From Agarivorans sp. Alg241-V36 (GTDB taxonomy: Bacteria > Pseudomonadota > Gammaproteobacteria > Enterobacterales > Celerinatantimonadaceae), in assembly GCF_900537085.1 (NCBI RefSeq), contig NZ_UNRE01000005.1:354542-418541 (forward strand): a stretch of DNA of 64,000 bases. The letters run 5' to 3'. The notes below the pieces were generated by a model. That model made no database searches. It worked only from the letters and a program-made list of their open reading frames with translations, and had not been told where the DNA came from. Both the position numbers and the translations under genes were made by a program. Below, piece by piece: positions 20,901 to 31,693 of the stretch (position 1 is its first letter; the number at the start of each line of letters is the position of its first letter).

Positions 20901-22829
20901 ATCGATTGCCAAACCACAGATTTCAGCTGTGTGGCTGTAGGTGACATGGCGGGTGATGTATTTGGTAACGGCATGTTGTTATCTGAGCATACTTGCTTGG
21001 TGGCTGCATTCAACCATATGCACATTATCATAGACCCAACGCCTGATTCTGCCTCTTCCTATAAAGAGCGCAAACGTTTGTTTGAACTACCACGTTCATC
21101 GTGGACTGATTACGACAAGAGTTTGATCAGTGAAGGAGGAGGGATCTTCCTGCGCAGTGCTAAGTCGATTGCCTTAACGCCACAGATTCAAAAACTGCTT
21201 AATACCAAAGAAAAGAGTGTTACTCCCAATGCACTTATTAAGCTTATTTTGTGCTCCTCTGTGGATTTATTCTGGAACGGCGGCATCGGCACGTATGTAA
21301 AAGCCACCTCGGAATCAGATTCAGAAGTGGGAGATAGAGCCAATGATGCTGTTCGTATTAATGGCAATCAGCTTGGCGCCAAAATTGTTGGTGAAGGCGG
21401 TAACTTAGGCATCACACAATTGGGTCGGATTGAAATAGCAGCCAACGGCGGTCGAATCAATACTGATTTCACCGATAATGTGGGTGGAGTAGATTGCTCA
21501 GATAACGAAGTTAACATCAAAATCTTGCTAAATGGCCTAGTAAGCAATGGGGATTTAACCGAGAAGCAACGCAACAAGTTGCTGGTGGATATGACCGAAA
21601 ATGTCAGCGAAATTGTATTAAACAACGCGTATCGTCAAGGTCAATCTATTAGCATCTCTGAGCAATTAGGAGCTGCTACGGTTAAAGAAGTGATTCGCTT
21701 TATGCATGCCTTAGAGCGAGATAAGTTGCTAGACAGAGACCTTGAGTTCTTGCCGAGTGACGAAGAGCTAACTGAACGTCAATCTAATGGCCAAGGTTTA
21801 ACTCGACCAGAGCTCGCGGTGCTGGTTGCTTACGGGAAAATGGTACTCAAAGAGTGGTTTAACGTTGAAGAAGTAACTGAAGACCCTTATTTGAGTCAAA
21901 CTTTAATCACCTCATTTCCACTTTTGTTACAAGAACGCTATGTGGCCGAGATGAACCAGCATCCACTTAAACAAGAAATTGTTGCTACCCGTTTAGCAAA
22001 CAAGGTGGTGGACGATGTGGGCTTTAATTTTGTCACTCGATTAGTTGAAGAAACTGGCGCAAGTCCTGCTGAGATTTGTAACTGTTACGTCACTGCCTGT
22101 GAAGTATTTGGTGTCTGGGACTTGTTTGACAAAATTGAGGGCTTGGATAATAAAATTAGCGCCCAGCTACAATTGAAGATGATGGACAATTTACGTCGTA
22201 TTATTCGTCGTGCTACACGCCGCTTCTTAACCTTGCGTGATCGTTCACTAGGCATCGCTCAGCAAATCGAGCGTTATCAGCCAAGTTATTTACAGCTACA
22301 AAAAAATCTCATGGATGTGTTGGCTGCCGAAGAAGTTAAGCTGGTTAACGATGAGTCAAAGCTCTTACAAGAACAGCAAGTACCGGCCGACATTGCCTGT
22401 GCAATGGCTAAAATGAACTCGCTTTACTCGGTGTTAGACCTAAGCGAGGTAGCAGAGCAAGCCGAACAAGACATTGTGTCGGTGGCGAAGTTGTACTTTA
22501 ACCTAGGCACTAACATTGGTTTGCACTGGTTCTTAGATCAAATCAATCAGCAAAGTGTTGATAACCATTGGCAGGCTTTAGCTCGTTCGTCCTTTAGAGA
22601 AGATCTAGATTGGCAACAACGTCAGCTTACGGTGAGTGCATTGAAGTGGGCCAGTAAAATGGAAAGTAAGGATCCATTAGATGATTGGTTGGCCGCACAT
22701 GAGCCTTTGTTAGACCGTTGGAACCACATGTTGGCTGACTTTAAGACCGGCAATACCCATGAGTTTGCAAAATTTTCGGTTTTATTGAGGGAATTGAACC
22801 TATTAAATTTAAATTGCTCCGTAAATTAG
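17997..22829 (+). CDS. NAD-specific glutamate dehydrogenase, large (L-180) type
   Basis: A 1610-residue enzyme that deaminates glutamate to 2-oxoglutarate with NAD. The layout is that of the large bacterial class: N-terminal ACT-like regions (about 80-480), the catalytic core with VHLRGGKVARGGLRWSDR and a substrate Lys region (VIVPVGAKGGFVCK), the dinucleotide-binding GEGGNLGITQLGRIE, and a C-terminal helical domain (GLTRPELAVLVAYGKM). AAGGA sits 7 bases before ATG 17997; an out-of-frame ATG overlaps that spacer. Preceded by about 160 bases of AT-rich promoter region. Catabolic role likely. Confidence 0.95.
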   Translation: MTRAQQHASVLLKKVYQIVNQKLDKTAAPLAEEFLSRLFSGMGSDDLANRSDSDLYGVGVGLWNALNHTATCERHIKVYNPELSRHGWQSSHTIIEIVVPDSPFLVDSTRMALGRSGINTHLLMHQPMRLERDSNNKITAVQDVEHAQLGNQTVFMIEIDRQSDEKALRRLNKELNTVLDEVNVVVNDWQPMLEKLKSVAEELAISEGVKDDQCVAQSTAFLSWMSDNNFTLMGYRHYSLKQLKGDLQLIPDETGSLGLYREYVTSQVVSLSSYTSAGRDLATNNVPLVLNKSNHKSRVHRPAYIDHVGVKIFDNKGKVIGEHRFIGLYASSIYNRSALEIPLINQKLAKIMVNSDLPAGSHAYKSLLNIMETYPRDELIQATEDELLHIGLGVEQIQERDLVKLFVRKDIYGRFYSCLVYTTKERYNTALRIHSQQILKDHFKSKEEVEFSTYFTEGQMARTHYLVRVENNDQEFDLSDLQTNLIEAARTWEDRLVDSLISNFGEERAIQLSNKYQTAFPRSYKENVLPGSAVADIIQFEDLGDENQLGMLFYRPQEENINSNHVRLKLFHLNEPLHLSDILPMLENMGLRVIGETPYRLTTSDGKVYWLLDFAMTFVASTDLDIEKNRDNFQQALAQIWSGDLEDDGFNRLVLAAQASGRDVALLRAYAKYMRQIGSNFSQSYIEETFASYPDISVLLLELFRRRFNPSLKRSDKTEEKIEAKLISLLDAVENLDDDRIIRRYLEMIKATLRTNFYQLNQDKQVKDYISFKMNPSAISEMPQPVPMFEIFVYSPRVEGVHLRGGKVARGGLRWSDRREDFRTEVLGLVKAQQVKNTVIVPVGAKGGFVCKRLPSPSDRDAWLTEGKECYRTFIRGLLDITDNNVKGEVVPPTQVVRRDEDDPYLVVAADKGTATFSDIANKLSEEYQFWMGDAFASGGSNGYDHKGMGITARGAWESVKRHFREIGIDCQTTDFSCVAVGDMAGDVFGNGMLLSEHTCLVAAFNHMHIIIDPTPDSASSYKERKRLFELPRSSWTDYDKSLISEGGGIFLRSAKSIALTPQIQKLLNTKEKSVTPNALIKLILCSSVDLFWNGGIGTYVKATSESDSEVGDRANDAVRINGNQLGAKIVGEGGNLGITQLGRIEIAANGGRINTDFTDNVGGVDCSDNEVNIKILLNGLVSNGDLTEKQRNKLLVDMTENVSEIVLNNAYRQGQSISISEQLGAATVKEVIRFMHALERDKLLDRDLEFLPSDEELTERQSNGQGLTRPELAVLVAYGKMVLKEWFNVEEVTEDPYLSQTLITSFPLLLQERYVAEMNQHPLKQEIVATRLANKVVDDVGFNFVTRLVEETGASPAEICNCYVTACEVFGVWDLFDKIEGLDNKISAQLQLKMMDNLRRIIRRATRRFLTLRDRSLGIAQQIERYQPSYLQLQKNLMDVLAAEEVKLVNDESKLLQEQQVPADIACAMAKMNSLYSVLDLSEVAEQAEQDIVSVAKLYFNLGTNIGLHWFLDQINQQSVDNHWQALARSSFREDLDWQQRQLTVSALKWASKMESKDPLDDWLAAHEPLLDRWNHMLADFKTGNTHEFAKFSVLLRELNLLNLNCSVN

Positions 22830-22841
22830 TATAAAATACTG

Positions 22842-22871
22842 CCCCCGAAGCCCTGCATCTTCGGGGGTCTT
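22842..22871 (+). terminator. Terminator after the glutamate dehydrogenase gene
   Basis: CCCCCGAAG, 8-base loop, CTTCGGGGG, then TCTTA; strong 9-bp stem but a poor U-tract, so termination may be partial ahead of pyrD 15 bases later. Confidence 0.65.
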
Positions 22872-22886
22872 ATACTAGGAGTTCAA

Positions 22887-23897
22887 ATGTATTACCCACT
22901 CGCTCGAAAACTTATCTTTCAACTTGATCCAGAACGCGCCCACGATCTTACTATTGAGATGTTCAAACGTACTGGTGGCACCTTATTAGATCGTGTTTAC
23001 CGCCAAAACATAGCGCCTAATCCGGTTGAATTAATGGGCTTAACTTTTCCTAATCCTGTAGGTTTGGCGGCCGGTTTAGATAAAAACGGTGAGTGTATTA
23101 AAGCCTTTGACGCGATGGGCTTTGGTTTTGTAGAGGTTGGCACTGTAACACCTCGCCCGCAATCGGGTAATGACAAGCCGAGAATTTTCCGAGTATTGGA
23201 TGCCGAAGGTATTATTAACCGCATGGGTTTTAATAACTTAGGGATCGATAACTTAATTAATAATGTTGAACAAAGCCAATATAAAGGGATCCTTGGGATC
23301 AACATAGGTAAAAACTTTGATACTCCGGTAGAAAAGGGTAAAGATGATTATTTAATAGGCATGAATAAAGCTTTTCCACATGCCTCTTATATTGCGGTTA
23401 ATATTTCTAGCCCAAATACTCCAGGTTTAAGGTCTCTTCAATACGGAGAAGCATTAGAAGATCTATTAAAGGATCTAACTGAGCGTAAAGATCAGCTTTC
23501 TCAGCAATATAATAAACATGTTCCTTTATTGATCAAAATAGCACCAGATTTATCTGAGTCTGAAATAGAACAAATTAGTGATTCTTTATTAAAGTATAAA
23601 CTTGATGGTGTAATTGCTACTAACACAACGCTAGAGCGTTCAATGGTAGAAGGGATGAACCATGCCAGTGAAGCAGGTGGTTTAAGTGGCCGCCCATTGC
23701 AGTTAAAGTCCACAGAAGTTATTCGAAAATTAGATCATTATTTAAAATCTGAGATCCCAATTATTGGGGTCGGTGGAATTGATTCAGCAATGGCTGCAAA
23801 AGAAAAGATGGATGCCGGAGCTAAATTGGTTCAAGTATATAGTGGTTTTATTTATAAAGGCCCAGAATTAATTAAGCAAATAGCCAAGGCTATATAA
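22887..23897 (+). CDS. pyrD: Dihydroorotate dehydrogenase (quinone), class 2
   Basis: FMN enzyme of the inner membrane face that oxidises dihydroorotate to orotate using quinone. 336 residues with the class 2 N-terminal amphipathic extension ([20 protein letters not shown]). FMN and substrate motifs: [41 protein letters not shown] with the catalytic Ser, and IGVGGI near the C-terminus. CTAGGAGTTCAA before the ATG is a good ribosome-binding site. pyrD followed by zapC is the E. coli order. Confidence 0.97.
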   Translation: MYYPLARKLIFQLDPERAHDLTIEMFKRTGGTLLDRVYRQNIAPNPVELMGLTFPNPVGLAAGLDKNGECIKAFDAMGFGFVEVGTVTPRPQSGNDKPRIFRVLDAEGIINRMGFNNLGIDNLINNVEQSQYKGILGINIGKNFDTPVEKGKDDYLIGMNKAFPHASYIAVNISSPNTPGLRSLQYGEALEDLLKDLTERKDQLSQQYNKHVPLLIKIAPDLSESEIEQISDSLLKYKLDGVIATNTTLERSMVEGMNHASEAGGLSGRPLQLKSTEVIRKLDHYLKSEIPIIGVGGIDSAMAAKEKMDAGAKLVQVYSGFIYKGPELIKQIAKAI

Positions 23898-23987
23898 TAT
23901 TTAATTAAATATATTTGTCTTTGTTGAGTTCTCGTAGTACATTTGTTTAATAAGTGAGCTCAACATGGACAGTTTTTCTTTTAAGCA

Positions 23988-24539
23988 ATGTTAATTCAAC
24001 CTAATAAACAATGGCACTGGGTATTTGATACTGACAAGGGAGTAATGACTCTTGAGCTAGGCGAAAATATGTTGTTTGTGTCTAAGTTGTGTAAAAAGCG
24101 TTGCGTTCAACATGCTCAAGAAGATAGCCCGTTCACTACCGAACATACCCAACTGTATTATCAATTCCTCGAGCAGCTAGAGCCCTTTAATTGGTCCGAT
24201 CCGATTAAAGTACAGATTTGTTTAAATGCTGTAGCCTCTGCCCAGTTTTTAAAGCCCTTAATGCCGCAAAGTTGGTTTTTTAATACCAGCGCTTGTATTC
24301 AGCAAGAGCCTTTACAAGTAGGCGAGTTAGCTGTACTACAAACCGAAAGTGGTCAAGCACGCTGCGTCATTGTTGAGGTGAGCGAACAAAGCTATACCTT
24401 AATGGCGATTGAAGGTGGCCTGAAGCTAGATGAGCGCAAGTCACTGAGTCAATTCGAAGCCATTAAAGTGATGCAAGATAGGGTTATTCCGCTTTCTATG
24501 TTGCTACACAACCCTAATGGCTTGGCTCAAACGGGTTAG
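23988..24539 (+). CDS. zapC: Cell division protein ZapC
   Basis: A 183-residue FtsZ-associated protein that promotes Z-ring bundling. The N-terminus (QPNKQWHWVFDTDKGVMTLEL followed by MLFVSKL) and the PLMPQSWFF and EAIKVMQDR segments align with E. coli ZapC by eye. Position directly after pyrD agrees. Its last four bases overlap the 3' end of tesA on the opposite strand, so the two transcripts converge and overlap. Confidence 0.85.
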   Translation: MLIQPNKQWHWVFDTDKGVMTLELGENMLFVSKLCKKRCVQHAQEDSPFTTEHTQLYYQFLEQLEPFNWSDPIKVQICLNAVASAQFLKPLMPQSWFFNTSACIQQEPLQVGELAVLQTESGQARCVIVEVSEQSYTLMAIEGGLKLDERKSLSQFEAIKVMQDRVIPLSMLLHNPNGLAQTG

Positions 24540-25180
24540 CCTGCCTTAATCAATTCTTTTAGTTGTTCTCTCATTTTCTGGCTAATAAGCGGCTGTGCTT
24601 GTTGGTTTGGATGTATTCCATCATTTTGCATTAATGACGAATTGGTCGCGATGTCTTCTATGAAGAAGGGTAAGTAACTAACTTGCTGCTGCTCAGCAAT
24701 TTTGGGGTATAAACCTTCAAAAGCTTGGCGGTAACGCTTGCCGTAATTGGGTGGGATGCGAATTTGCATTAAGGCTATCTTAATGTCGTTTTGCTTAGCC
24801 AAGGCAATAATCGCGTTTAGATTATTTTCGATGTTGGTAGTTGGGTGGCCTTGTAAGCCATCGTTCCCGCCTAACTCAATCAATAACCAATCAATCTTAT
24901 GCTCTTGAATCAACGAAGGTAATCGCCTTAAACCTCCGGCTGTTGTTTCACCACTTATACTGGCATTAATGAGATCGATAGCTTGCTCGGTTTCGTTGTA
25001 GTATTGCTGGGTTAAGGAAACCCAAGCTTGTTCTATTGGCATGCCATAGCCGGCGCTTAAGCTATCCCCGAGAATAAGAATAGATTTGGTGTTTGCAAAA
25101 GCCTTTGAACTCAATGTAAAAAAGAGTAAAACAGATAGTGTTAATAGCGTTAAAACTTTATTTTTGTGTCTAACCATCAT
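24536..25180 (-). CDS. tesA: Acyl-CoA thioesterase I / lysophospholipase L1
   Basis: Periplasmic SGNH hydrolase cleaving acyl-CoA, esters and lysophospholipids. 214 residues. It has a signal peptide (hydrophobic about 9-22, cleavage near AFA-NT), the GDSL serine in LILGDSLSAGYG (Ser40), the block III GGND in IELGGNDGLQG, and DGIHP near the C-terminus (Asp187, His190). AGTAGGTG lies before the ATG. It is divergent from ybbA, with start codons only 17 bases apart, the order known from E. coli. Confidence 0.94.
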   Translation of the reverse strand: MMVRHKNKVLTLLTLSVLLFFTLSSKAFANTKSILILGDSLSAGYGMPIEQAWVSLTQQYYNETEQAIDLINASISGETTAGGLRRLPSLIQEHKIDWLLIELGGNDGLQGHPTTNIENNLNAIIALAKQNDIKIALMQIRIPPNYGKRYRQAFEGLYPKIAEQQQVSYLPFFIEDIATNSSLMQNDGIHPNQQAQPLISQKMREQLKELIKAG

Positions 25181-25197
25181 TTTTGAGCACCTACTTT

Positions 25198-25896
25198 ATG
25201 CCAACAGCCAATTCAGATTCAGCGACTAACATAATCATAAACGCCCGCGGACTCAATCATCATGTTGTCACTCCCGGTGGAAATTTAGATTTGCTGAATG
25301 ATATTCACCTAAGTGTGCAAGAGGGTGAATCATTGGCGATAGTGGGAGCTTCAGGTTCAGGTAAAACCACTTTATTAAGTATTTTAGCGGGCTTAGATAG
25401 CGCCAGCGAGGGCAGCGTGGAGCTTTGCTCGAAGAAACTTGAAGAACTAGACGAAGAGCAGCGTGCGAGTTTACGACGAGACAATGTAGGCTTTATTTTT
25501 CAACAGTTTTTGCTGGTACCTGCCTTAAGTGCTTTGGAAAATGTCATGTTACCCGCTGAACTCAAAGGCTTACCCAACGCCAAAGAGTTGGCTGAAGAGT
25601 GGCTAGCTAAAGTTGGTTTAGCTGAGCGACACAACCACTATCCAAACCAACTCTCAGGCGGCGAGCAGCAGCGTGTTGCTATTGCCCGAGCATTTATCTG
25701 CCAACCTAAAGTATTGTTTGCTGATGAACCATCGGCAAACCTCGATAACAACAACGGCCAAATTATCGAAGATTTATTGTTTGAGCTTAACCAGCAATCG
25801 GGCACAACCTTGGTATTGGTGACTCATGAACAAAAACTGGCCGCGCGCTGTTTAAGGCAAATTACATTGCAAGCTGGTCGAATCATTCAGTCTTAA
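25198..25896 (+). CDS. ybbA: ABC transporter ATP-binding protein YbbA
   Basis: Cytosolic ATPase of the MacB/LolD-like (type VII) class. Walker [10 protein letters not shown], signature [14 protein letters not shown], Walker [13 protein letters not shown] and switch His in LVTHEQ are all present; 232 residues. The frame extends upstream to TTG 25183, but ATG 25198 gives the usual MPxxN start and is preferred. No clear Shine-Dalgarno sequence is seen, because the region is also the tesA leader. It is followed after 10 bases by ybbP, its permease. Confidence 0.93.
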   Translation: MPTANSDSATNIIINARGLNHHVVTPGGNLDLLNDIHLSVQEGESLAIVGASGSGKTTLLSILAGLDSASEGSVELCSKKLEELDEEQRASLRRDNVGFIFQQFLLVPALSALENVMLPAELKGLPNAKELAEEWLAKVGLAERHNHYPNQLSGGEQQRVAIARAFICQPKVLFADEPSANLDNNNGQIIEDLLFELNQQSGTTLVLVTHEQKLAARCLRQITLQAGRIIQS

Positions 25897-25906
25897 GGAG
25901 CCAAGG

Positions 25907-28405
25907 ATGAAGAGTTTAATTTGGCGTTTATTCAAGGCTGAGCTAAAGCGTGGTGAGTTAACCATTATTTCCGCCGCTATTGTGTTGGCGGTAAGTTCGG
26001 TGTGGCTATTTACTAGCATTACCGATCGTATGGAGCAGGCCATTTTTAATAAAAGTGGCGATTTTATTGCCGCTGACCGGGTAGTACGAAGTGCCCATCC
26101 GGTTGATTTACCCTTAGCGGCTCAAGCTGAATCCTTAGAGTTAGCTTATGCCGAGCAGCTATTGTTCCCTTCCATGGTGTATGGCAACGACAATCTGGTA
26201 CTCGCGAGTGTTAAGTCGGTTTCTCAAGACTATCCGCTTAAAGGGCGTTTACGAATAAGCCCCGATAAAACAGGGATAACCGCTGAATCCGCCAAAGGCA
26301 TTCCGCAAGGAGAGGCGTGGATAGCAGAGCGTTTGTTCTATCAATTAAATATTGATATTGGCGATTTGATTGAAATCGGCGAAGCCGAGTTCAAGGTTAC
26401 CGGACGCATTGTTACCGAGCCTGATGCCCCATTTAGTGTGTTTATGACAGCACCTCGGGTGATTATTCATATTGATGATGTGGCAAAAACAGAAGTGGTG
26501 CAGCCGGGCAGTCGTTTAGGTTATCGCTACATGTTTGCCGGAGAGAATAAGCAGTTAGATGCACTAGAAAGCTGGGTAAAGCCAAAACTTGCCGATAACC
26601 AGCGCTTGGTCACCGTGCGTAGTGGTAACTCTCCCTTAGCGGGTGCTCTAGAGCGGGCGCAGCAATTTTTGTTGCTAGCAGGATTGATTGGCATTTTATT
26701 GGCCAGCGCAGCGATTGCCGTTGCTAGTAGACTTTATTGCCAGCGTCACTACGACACAGTGGCAATGTTTAAGGTGCTTGGTGCTAGTAAACCGCAGATT
26801 CGTACTATCTATTTAGGGCATTTGTTTACAGTTGTACTGGTGTCAATTGTTATAGGTATTTTGCTTGCCATGTTTGTGCAATGGCCGGTTAGTCACTACG
26901 TGGAACAATTACTTAATATTGAGCTGCCAAGTGCTGGGGCAACACCTTATTTAATGGCAGCAGGCAGTGGCCTGATTTGCGGAATAGCTTTTACGCTACC
27001 AACCTTAGCTCAACTGTTTAACATTGCGCCGATGCGTGTAATTCGACGCAATAGCGATGATGCGGTGGTTAAGCCGGTGTGGGTAGCATTATGGATGTTA
27101 GTTAGTGTATTTGCCTTGTTGCTTCTATATAGCGGCTCGCTAACGCTAAGCGTTATTTTACTAGGAGTGGGTTTAGCGGCTGTAGCAGTTTTGCTAGTGG
27201 TGAGCCAATTGCTGCTGTGGGGCAGTAAAAAACAAGCGGAGAAGCTCAAGAGCCTTAGTTTAAAAATCGCGATTTCTTCTCTGTATAAACGTGCGAAACA
27301 AAATCGGGTTCAGCTGATTGGTTTTACCGTAGCAATTAAGTTGGCCTTAGTTGTCTGGGTTATTCAGCAAGATTTAATTAGCGAGTGGCAACAGCAACTG
27401 CCAGAAGGCGCGCCTAACCACTTTATGTACAATATCTCAGAGCAGCAAAAACCAGAACTGACAGAGCGGTTTAGTGGTGAACAGCTTGAGCTAACCACCA
27501 TGTTTCCTATGTTACGTGGTCGTTTGGTGGCGATTAACCAAGAAGCCGTTAGCCAAGAGCGAGAAGGGGAGTATTCAGAGAAAACATCTTCTCGGCGCAG
27601 AGGTGCGGGTCGCGAGCTAAATTTAAGCAGTGTATTAGAGCTTCCTTATCGAAATGAGTTGGTGGCCGGAGAGTGGCTTACTGCTAGTAGTAAGGTTGAG
27701 GCATCGGTAGACGAAGAATTTGCCGAGCGATTAGACATTAAGCTTAACGACACCCTTGAATTTATGATTGGCGCCAGTCGATTTGAAGTTAGGGTAACCA
27801 GCTTACGTAGTATCGATTGGAATACTATGCAGCCTAACTTTTACGTATTACTCAGCCCAGATATTTTGCAAGATTTTCCAACGGGCTATTTAACTTCCTT
27901 TAATTTGCCTGAGGATAAAGCCGCTTGGATGGCGCAAACAATGGCCAGCTTTCCTACTTTGGTGCTGATTAACGTAAAAGCTTTGATTGAGCAATTGTCG
28001 CAGGTTGTTGATCAAGTGGCTCTAGCGCTGAGGTTGGTGTTAATCGTGGTGTTATTGGCCAGTAGCCTAGTGTTGTATGCACAAGTTCAAAGTTCCTTAG
28101 AAGAGCGCAGGCGGCAAACGGTTATCCTTAGAACTTTAGGTGCTAGTGCAAAGTTGCTACGCAACGCGGTGATTTATGAGTTTGTGATACTAGGTTTTTT
28201 AGCTGGTTTCATTGCAGCTAGTGCTGCGCAAACGATTTTAGTTTTGCTGCAGGTATTCGTGTTCGATATTAGTGCGTCTATTAATATCGGTTTGTGGCTG
28301 CTTGGGCCATTGCTCGGCACTCTGCTGGTTGCGTTAATGGGCGCTGGGGCAACCCTGCGTTTGTTAAAACAAAACTCTGCACAATTGGTAAGAAATTTGA
28401 ACTGA
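25907..28405 (+). CDS. ybbP: ABC transporter permease YbbP (FtsX family)
   Basis: An 832-residue inner-membrane protein with two FtsX-like units, each with a periplasmic domain. There is a TM near residues 20-40, then helices around 250-290, 305-330, 345-370, and a central set at 385-430 between the halves. After the second periplasmic domain, TMs lie at about 700-725, 755-785 and 795-820. AAGGAG precedes the ATG. Paired with ybbA and divergent tesA; extraction or handling of hydrophobic compounds or lipids in the envelope together with TesA is the favoured role, by analogy with E. coli. Confidence 0.9.
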   Translation: MKSLIWRLFKAELKRGELTIISAAIVLAVSSVWLFTSITDRMEQAIFNKSGDFIAADRVVRSAHPVDLPLAAQAESLELAYAEQLLFPSMVYGNDNLVLASVKSVSQDYPLKGRLRISPDKTGITAESAKGIPQGEAWIAERLFYQLNIDIGDLIEIGEAEFKVTGRIVTEPDAPFSVFMTAPRVIIHIDDVAKTEVVQPGSRLGYRYMFAGENKQLDALESWVKPKLADNQRLVTVRSGNSPLAGALERAQQFLLLAGLIGILLASAAIAVASRLYCQRHYDTVAMFKVLGASKPQIRTIYLGHLFTVVLVSIVIGILLAMFVQWPVSHYVEQLLNIELPSAGATPYLMAAGSGLICGIAFTLPTLAQLFNIAPMRVIRRNSDDAVVKPVWVALWMLVSVFALLLLYSGSLTLSVILLGVGLAAVAVLLVVSQLLLWGSKKQAEKLKSLSLKIAISSLYKRAKQNRVQLIGFTVAIKLALVVWVIQQDLISEWQQQLPEGAPNHFMYNISEQQKPELTERFSGEQLELTTMFPMLRGRLVAINQEAVSQEREGEYSEKTSSRRRGAGRELNLSSVLELPYRNELVAGEWLTASSKVEASVDEEFAERLDIKLNDTLEFMIGASRFEVRVTSLRSIDWNTMQPNFYVLLSPDILQDFPTGYLTSFNLPEDKAAWMAQTMASFPTLVLINVKALIEQLSQVVDQVALALRLVLIVVLLASSLVLYAQVQSSLEERRRQTVILRTLGASAKLLRNAVIYEFVILGFLAGFIAASAAQTILVLLQVFVFDISASINIGLWLLGPLLGTLLVALMGAGATLRLLKQNSAQLVRNLN

Positions 28406-28516
28406 TCGGCGCTTAGTAAATATCTACGATAAAGACGTTTCAATATCTCTATCATTGATTATATACTTATGAAAAAATGTAATAAGAACTCGCTAACAGG
28501 ATTGTTAGCGCTATAG

Positions 28517-29530
<1,014 letters not shown>

Positions 29531-29860
29531 TTCTACCTTTCAAAGCAGCCACTTGGCTGCTTTTTTAGTTGGCTATTTGCTTCTCCATTGTTAACAAACT
29601 TAACTATAATTGTTGTCTAGAAGCCATTGTGGCGCGGGTTTAGGTAGTAGTGCGCTTAGTTGGCAACACCAGATTATTTGTAATAAATAATACTCAACTT
29701 GATGATAATTCACTAATTAGAGGCTGATTCATAGACTTCTTTAGTGTTTATCTTTAAGCTTCTAATAAGTGGTTAATGTTTTGTTACAGGGCTGTACGAA
29801 CATTAGAAGCAAAAAAACTACTCCGATATCGCAAGGAAAGGCGGCCTACGTAAAACCAAC
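29531..29860. other. 330-base intergenic stretch, cysB to the diguanylate cyclase gene
   Basis: It holds a clear cysB terminator at 29542-29566 (AAAGCAGCC, loop ACTT, GGCTGC, TTTTTT) and then about 290 AT-rich bases with no ORF. The last 50 bases contain AAGGAAAGGCGG, but 17 or more bases before the next ATG, so the downstream gene has no well-placed ribosome-binding site. No known riboswitch could be fitted. Confidence 0.7.
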
Positions 29861-31693
29861 ATGATTAAATATTTTTTGCGCTGTTTAGGCAAAACTCAAC
29901 TCGCTTTGGCCTTGGTTTTGTTTTCTGTTTATACCATCTCAGTTGCTCAAGCTGAGAGCTTAAGTGCTTTGCACGTAAATGGCTTAGAAGATGGTATAAG
30001 ACTGGGCGAGCATTTTCAGGTTTGGCATGATGTAGAGGGTAAGGCTGATTTAGCTGATGCTATCGCCGCTTACAGGCTAAATAAGTTCTCCCGCCTACCG
30101 AGTAAAGGTTCCACAGGGCTGCAACCTGGGGCTTTCTGGAGTGTATTTTATCTGCATAATGATAGCGATAAACCAATTACGCTGAACTTAGAATATGTTG
30201 ACCACCAACTTATTTATTTAAATGCTTACCAACGAAATACCAATGATCCAAGCTTTTTAGAAATTGCTGATCTTGCCTTGAATCACCCCTTCTCAGAGCG
30301 CTTAGTGAGCCACCAACGATTTGTTGTACCGGTGGAATTAGCGGCGGGGGAAACGCATCAATTTTATTTTCGCTTTGGCTCCGACGAAAAAGGCTTCGTA
30401 TTTCCAGATTTAAGAATTTGGCAGCCCGACAAAATGCACTATGTGCAGAGCATAGAACTAGGCAGCATCGCCTTTTTAGTGGGCGGCCTAGCCTTAATGT
30501 CGATCATCTCCCTAGTCACCGGAATTGCGACCAATGATAAAACCTATTATGCCTATTTCGTTTACGCGGCCACTAAGTTAGCCACTTGGCCAACCATTTT
30601 GGGTTTTACCCATATGTTCTTTATTCGCGAAGATTTTCATTGGAGCTATATGTCCCTAACTGGGGCAATGTCGATAATGACTGGGGTAATCTTTGCCCGT
30701 ATTTTCTTACAAACCAAAGTGAATACGCCTCGCTTAGATTATGTTTTGCGCTTCATGATTCTGAATGCAGCCTTACTTGCTTTAGCAGCATTAACCAGAG
30801 AAACCGTATTCTCAGTGGTTCTGATCACTATTGCTCTGTTGCTTTACCCGGTGTTAGCGATAGCCAGTTTAATTCGCTGGTACCAAGGCTCTAGAGAATC
30901 AGCAGTTTACACCCTAGGCTGGACAGTGTTGATTATAGGGTTGTTTAGCCAAGCACTACGAGACTTAGGTTTAGTAGAGCACACCTTTGTAACTTATTAC
31001 TGGCCGGTGGTTGCTTCATACAGTGAGATGATGGTGATCATGGTCGCGATGGGTATTCACTTATTTAGATTACGTCGCCTTAAAGAACAAGCTGAGTTGC
31101 GCTATCGCAGCCAACTTGAGCGCGCTAAACAAGAATTAGAAATATTAGTATCAGAACGTACTCATGCTCTCGAGCTGGCCAAATCAGAGGCAGAACGAGA
31201 AGCGCGCACAGACCCGCTTACCGGTATAAACAATCGACGTAGCTTTATGGCAAAAGCAGAAGCTATGTTTGATAGTTGCCGTAATCGCTCTCACCCAATG
31301 ACCATGTTAATGTTTGATATTGACCACTTTAAGAAAATTAACGACAACCACGGTCATGCAGCAGGCGATAAGGCATTGAAAAAGTTTGCAAGCACCCTAG
31401 AAAATGAAATTCGTGATGGCGATGTATTAGGTCGTTTGGGTGGTGAAGAATTTGGCTTAGCCTTATATGCCGATTTAGAAACCGCTAAACATACTGCAGA
31501 GCGCTTACGTTCGGCAGTTGAACGCATTTTTGTGAACACTGGAGTGGTGCAAATACGTTTTACCACCAGTATTGGTATTGCCTTAATGCAATCAGAAGAG
31601 AATATTGAGCAGCTGATGAGTTTAGCCGACCATGCCTTATACGAAGCTAAAGACAGTGGGCGTAACAAAGCGGTTGTGGCTAAGGTCGCTTAA
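29861..31693 (+). CDS. Diguanylate cyclase with 7TM-DISM sensor
   Basis: Inner-membrane enzyme making c-di-GMP from two GTP. 610 residues: signal sequence (about 1-30), periplasmic 7TMR-DISMED2-type beta domain (about 35-190), seven helices (about 200-400), a short coiled coil (405-440) and a GGDEF domain. The active site is GGEEF (527-531) and the inhibitory site RxxD is RDGD (518-521), so the enzyme should be active and product-inhibited. The DISM domain suggests sensing of a carbohydrate-like ligand, which is inference. Its last four bases overlap the convergent GFA gene. Confidence 0.93.
   Translation: MIKYFLRCLGKTQLALALVLFSVYTISVAQAESLSALHVNGLEDGIRLGEHFQVWHDVEGKADLADAIAAYRLNKFSRLPSKGSTGLQPGAFWSVFYLHNDSDKPITLNLEYVDHQLIYLNAYQRNTNDPSFLEIADLALNHPFSERLVSHQRFVVPVELAAGETHQFYFRFGSDEKGFVFPDLRIWQPDKMHYVQSIELGSIAFLVGGLALMSIISLVTGIATNDKTYYAYFVYAATKLATWPTILGFTHMFFIREDFHWSYMSLTGAMSIMTGVIFARIFLQTKVNTPRLDYVLRFMILNAALLALAALTRETVFSVVLITIALLLYPVLAIASLIRWYQGSRESAVYTLGWTVLIIGLFSQALRDLGLVEHTFVTYYWPVVASYSEMMVIMVAMGIHLFRLRRLKEQAELRYRSQLERAKQELEILVSERTHALELAKSEAEREARTDPLTGINNRRSFMAKAEAMFDSCRNRSHPMTMLMFDIDHFKKINDNHGHAAGDKALKKFASTLENEIRDGDVLGRLGGEEFGLALYADLETAKHTAERLRSAVERIFVNTGVVQIRFTTSIGIALMQSEENIEQLMSLADHALYEAKDSGRNKAVVAKVA

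Noticed and set aside
29800-29860. GEMM-like c-di-GMP riboswitch before the diguanylate cyclase gene
   Set aside because: GCAAGGAAAGGCGGCCTA faintly recalls the GEMM core, but the GCAAACC strand, tetraloop receptor and paired stems are missing.
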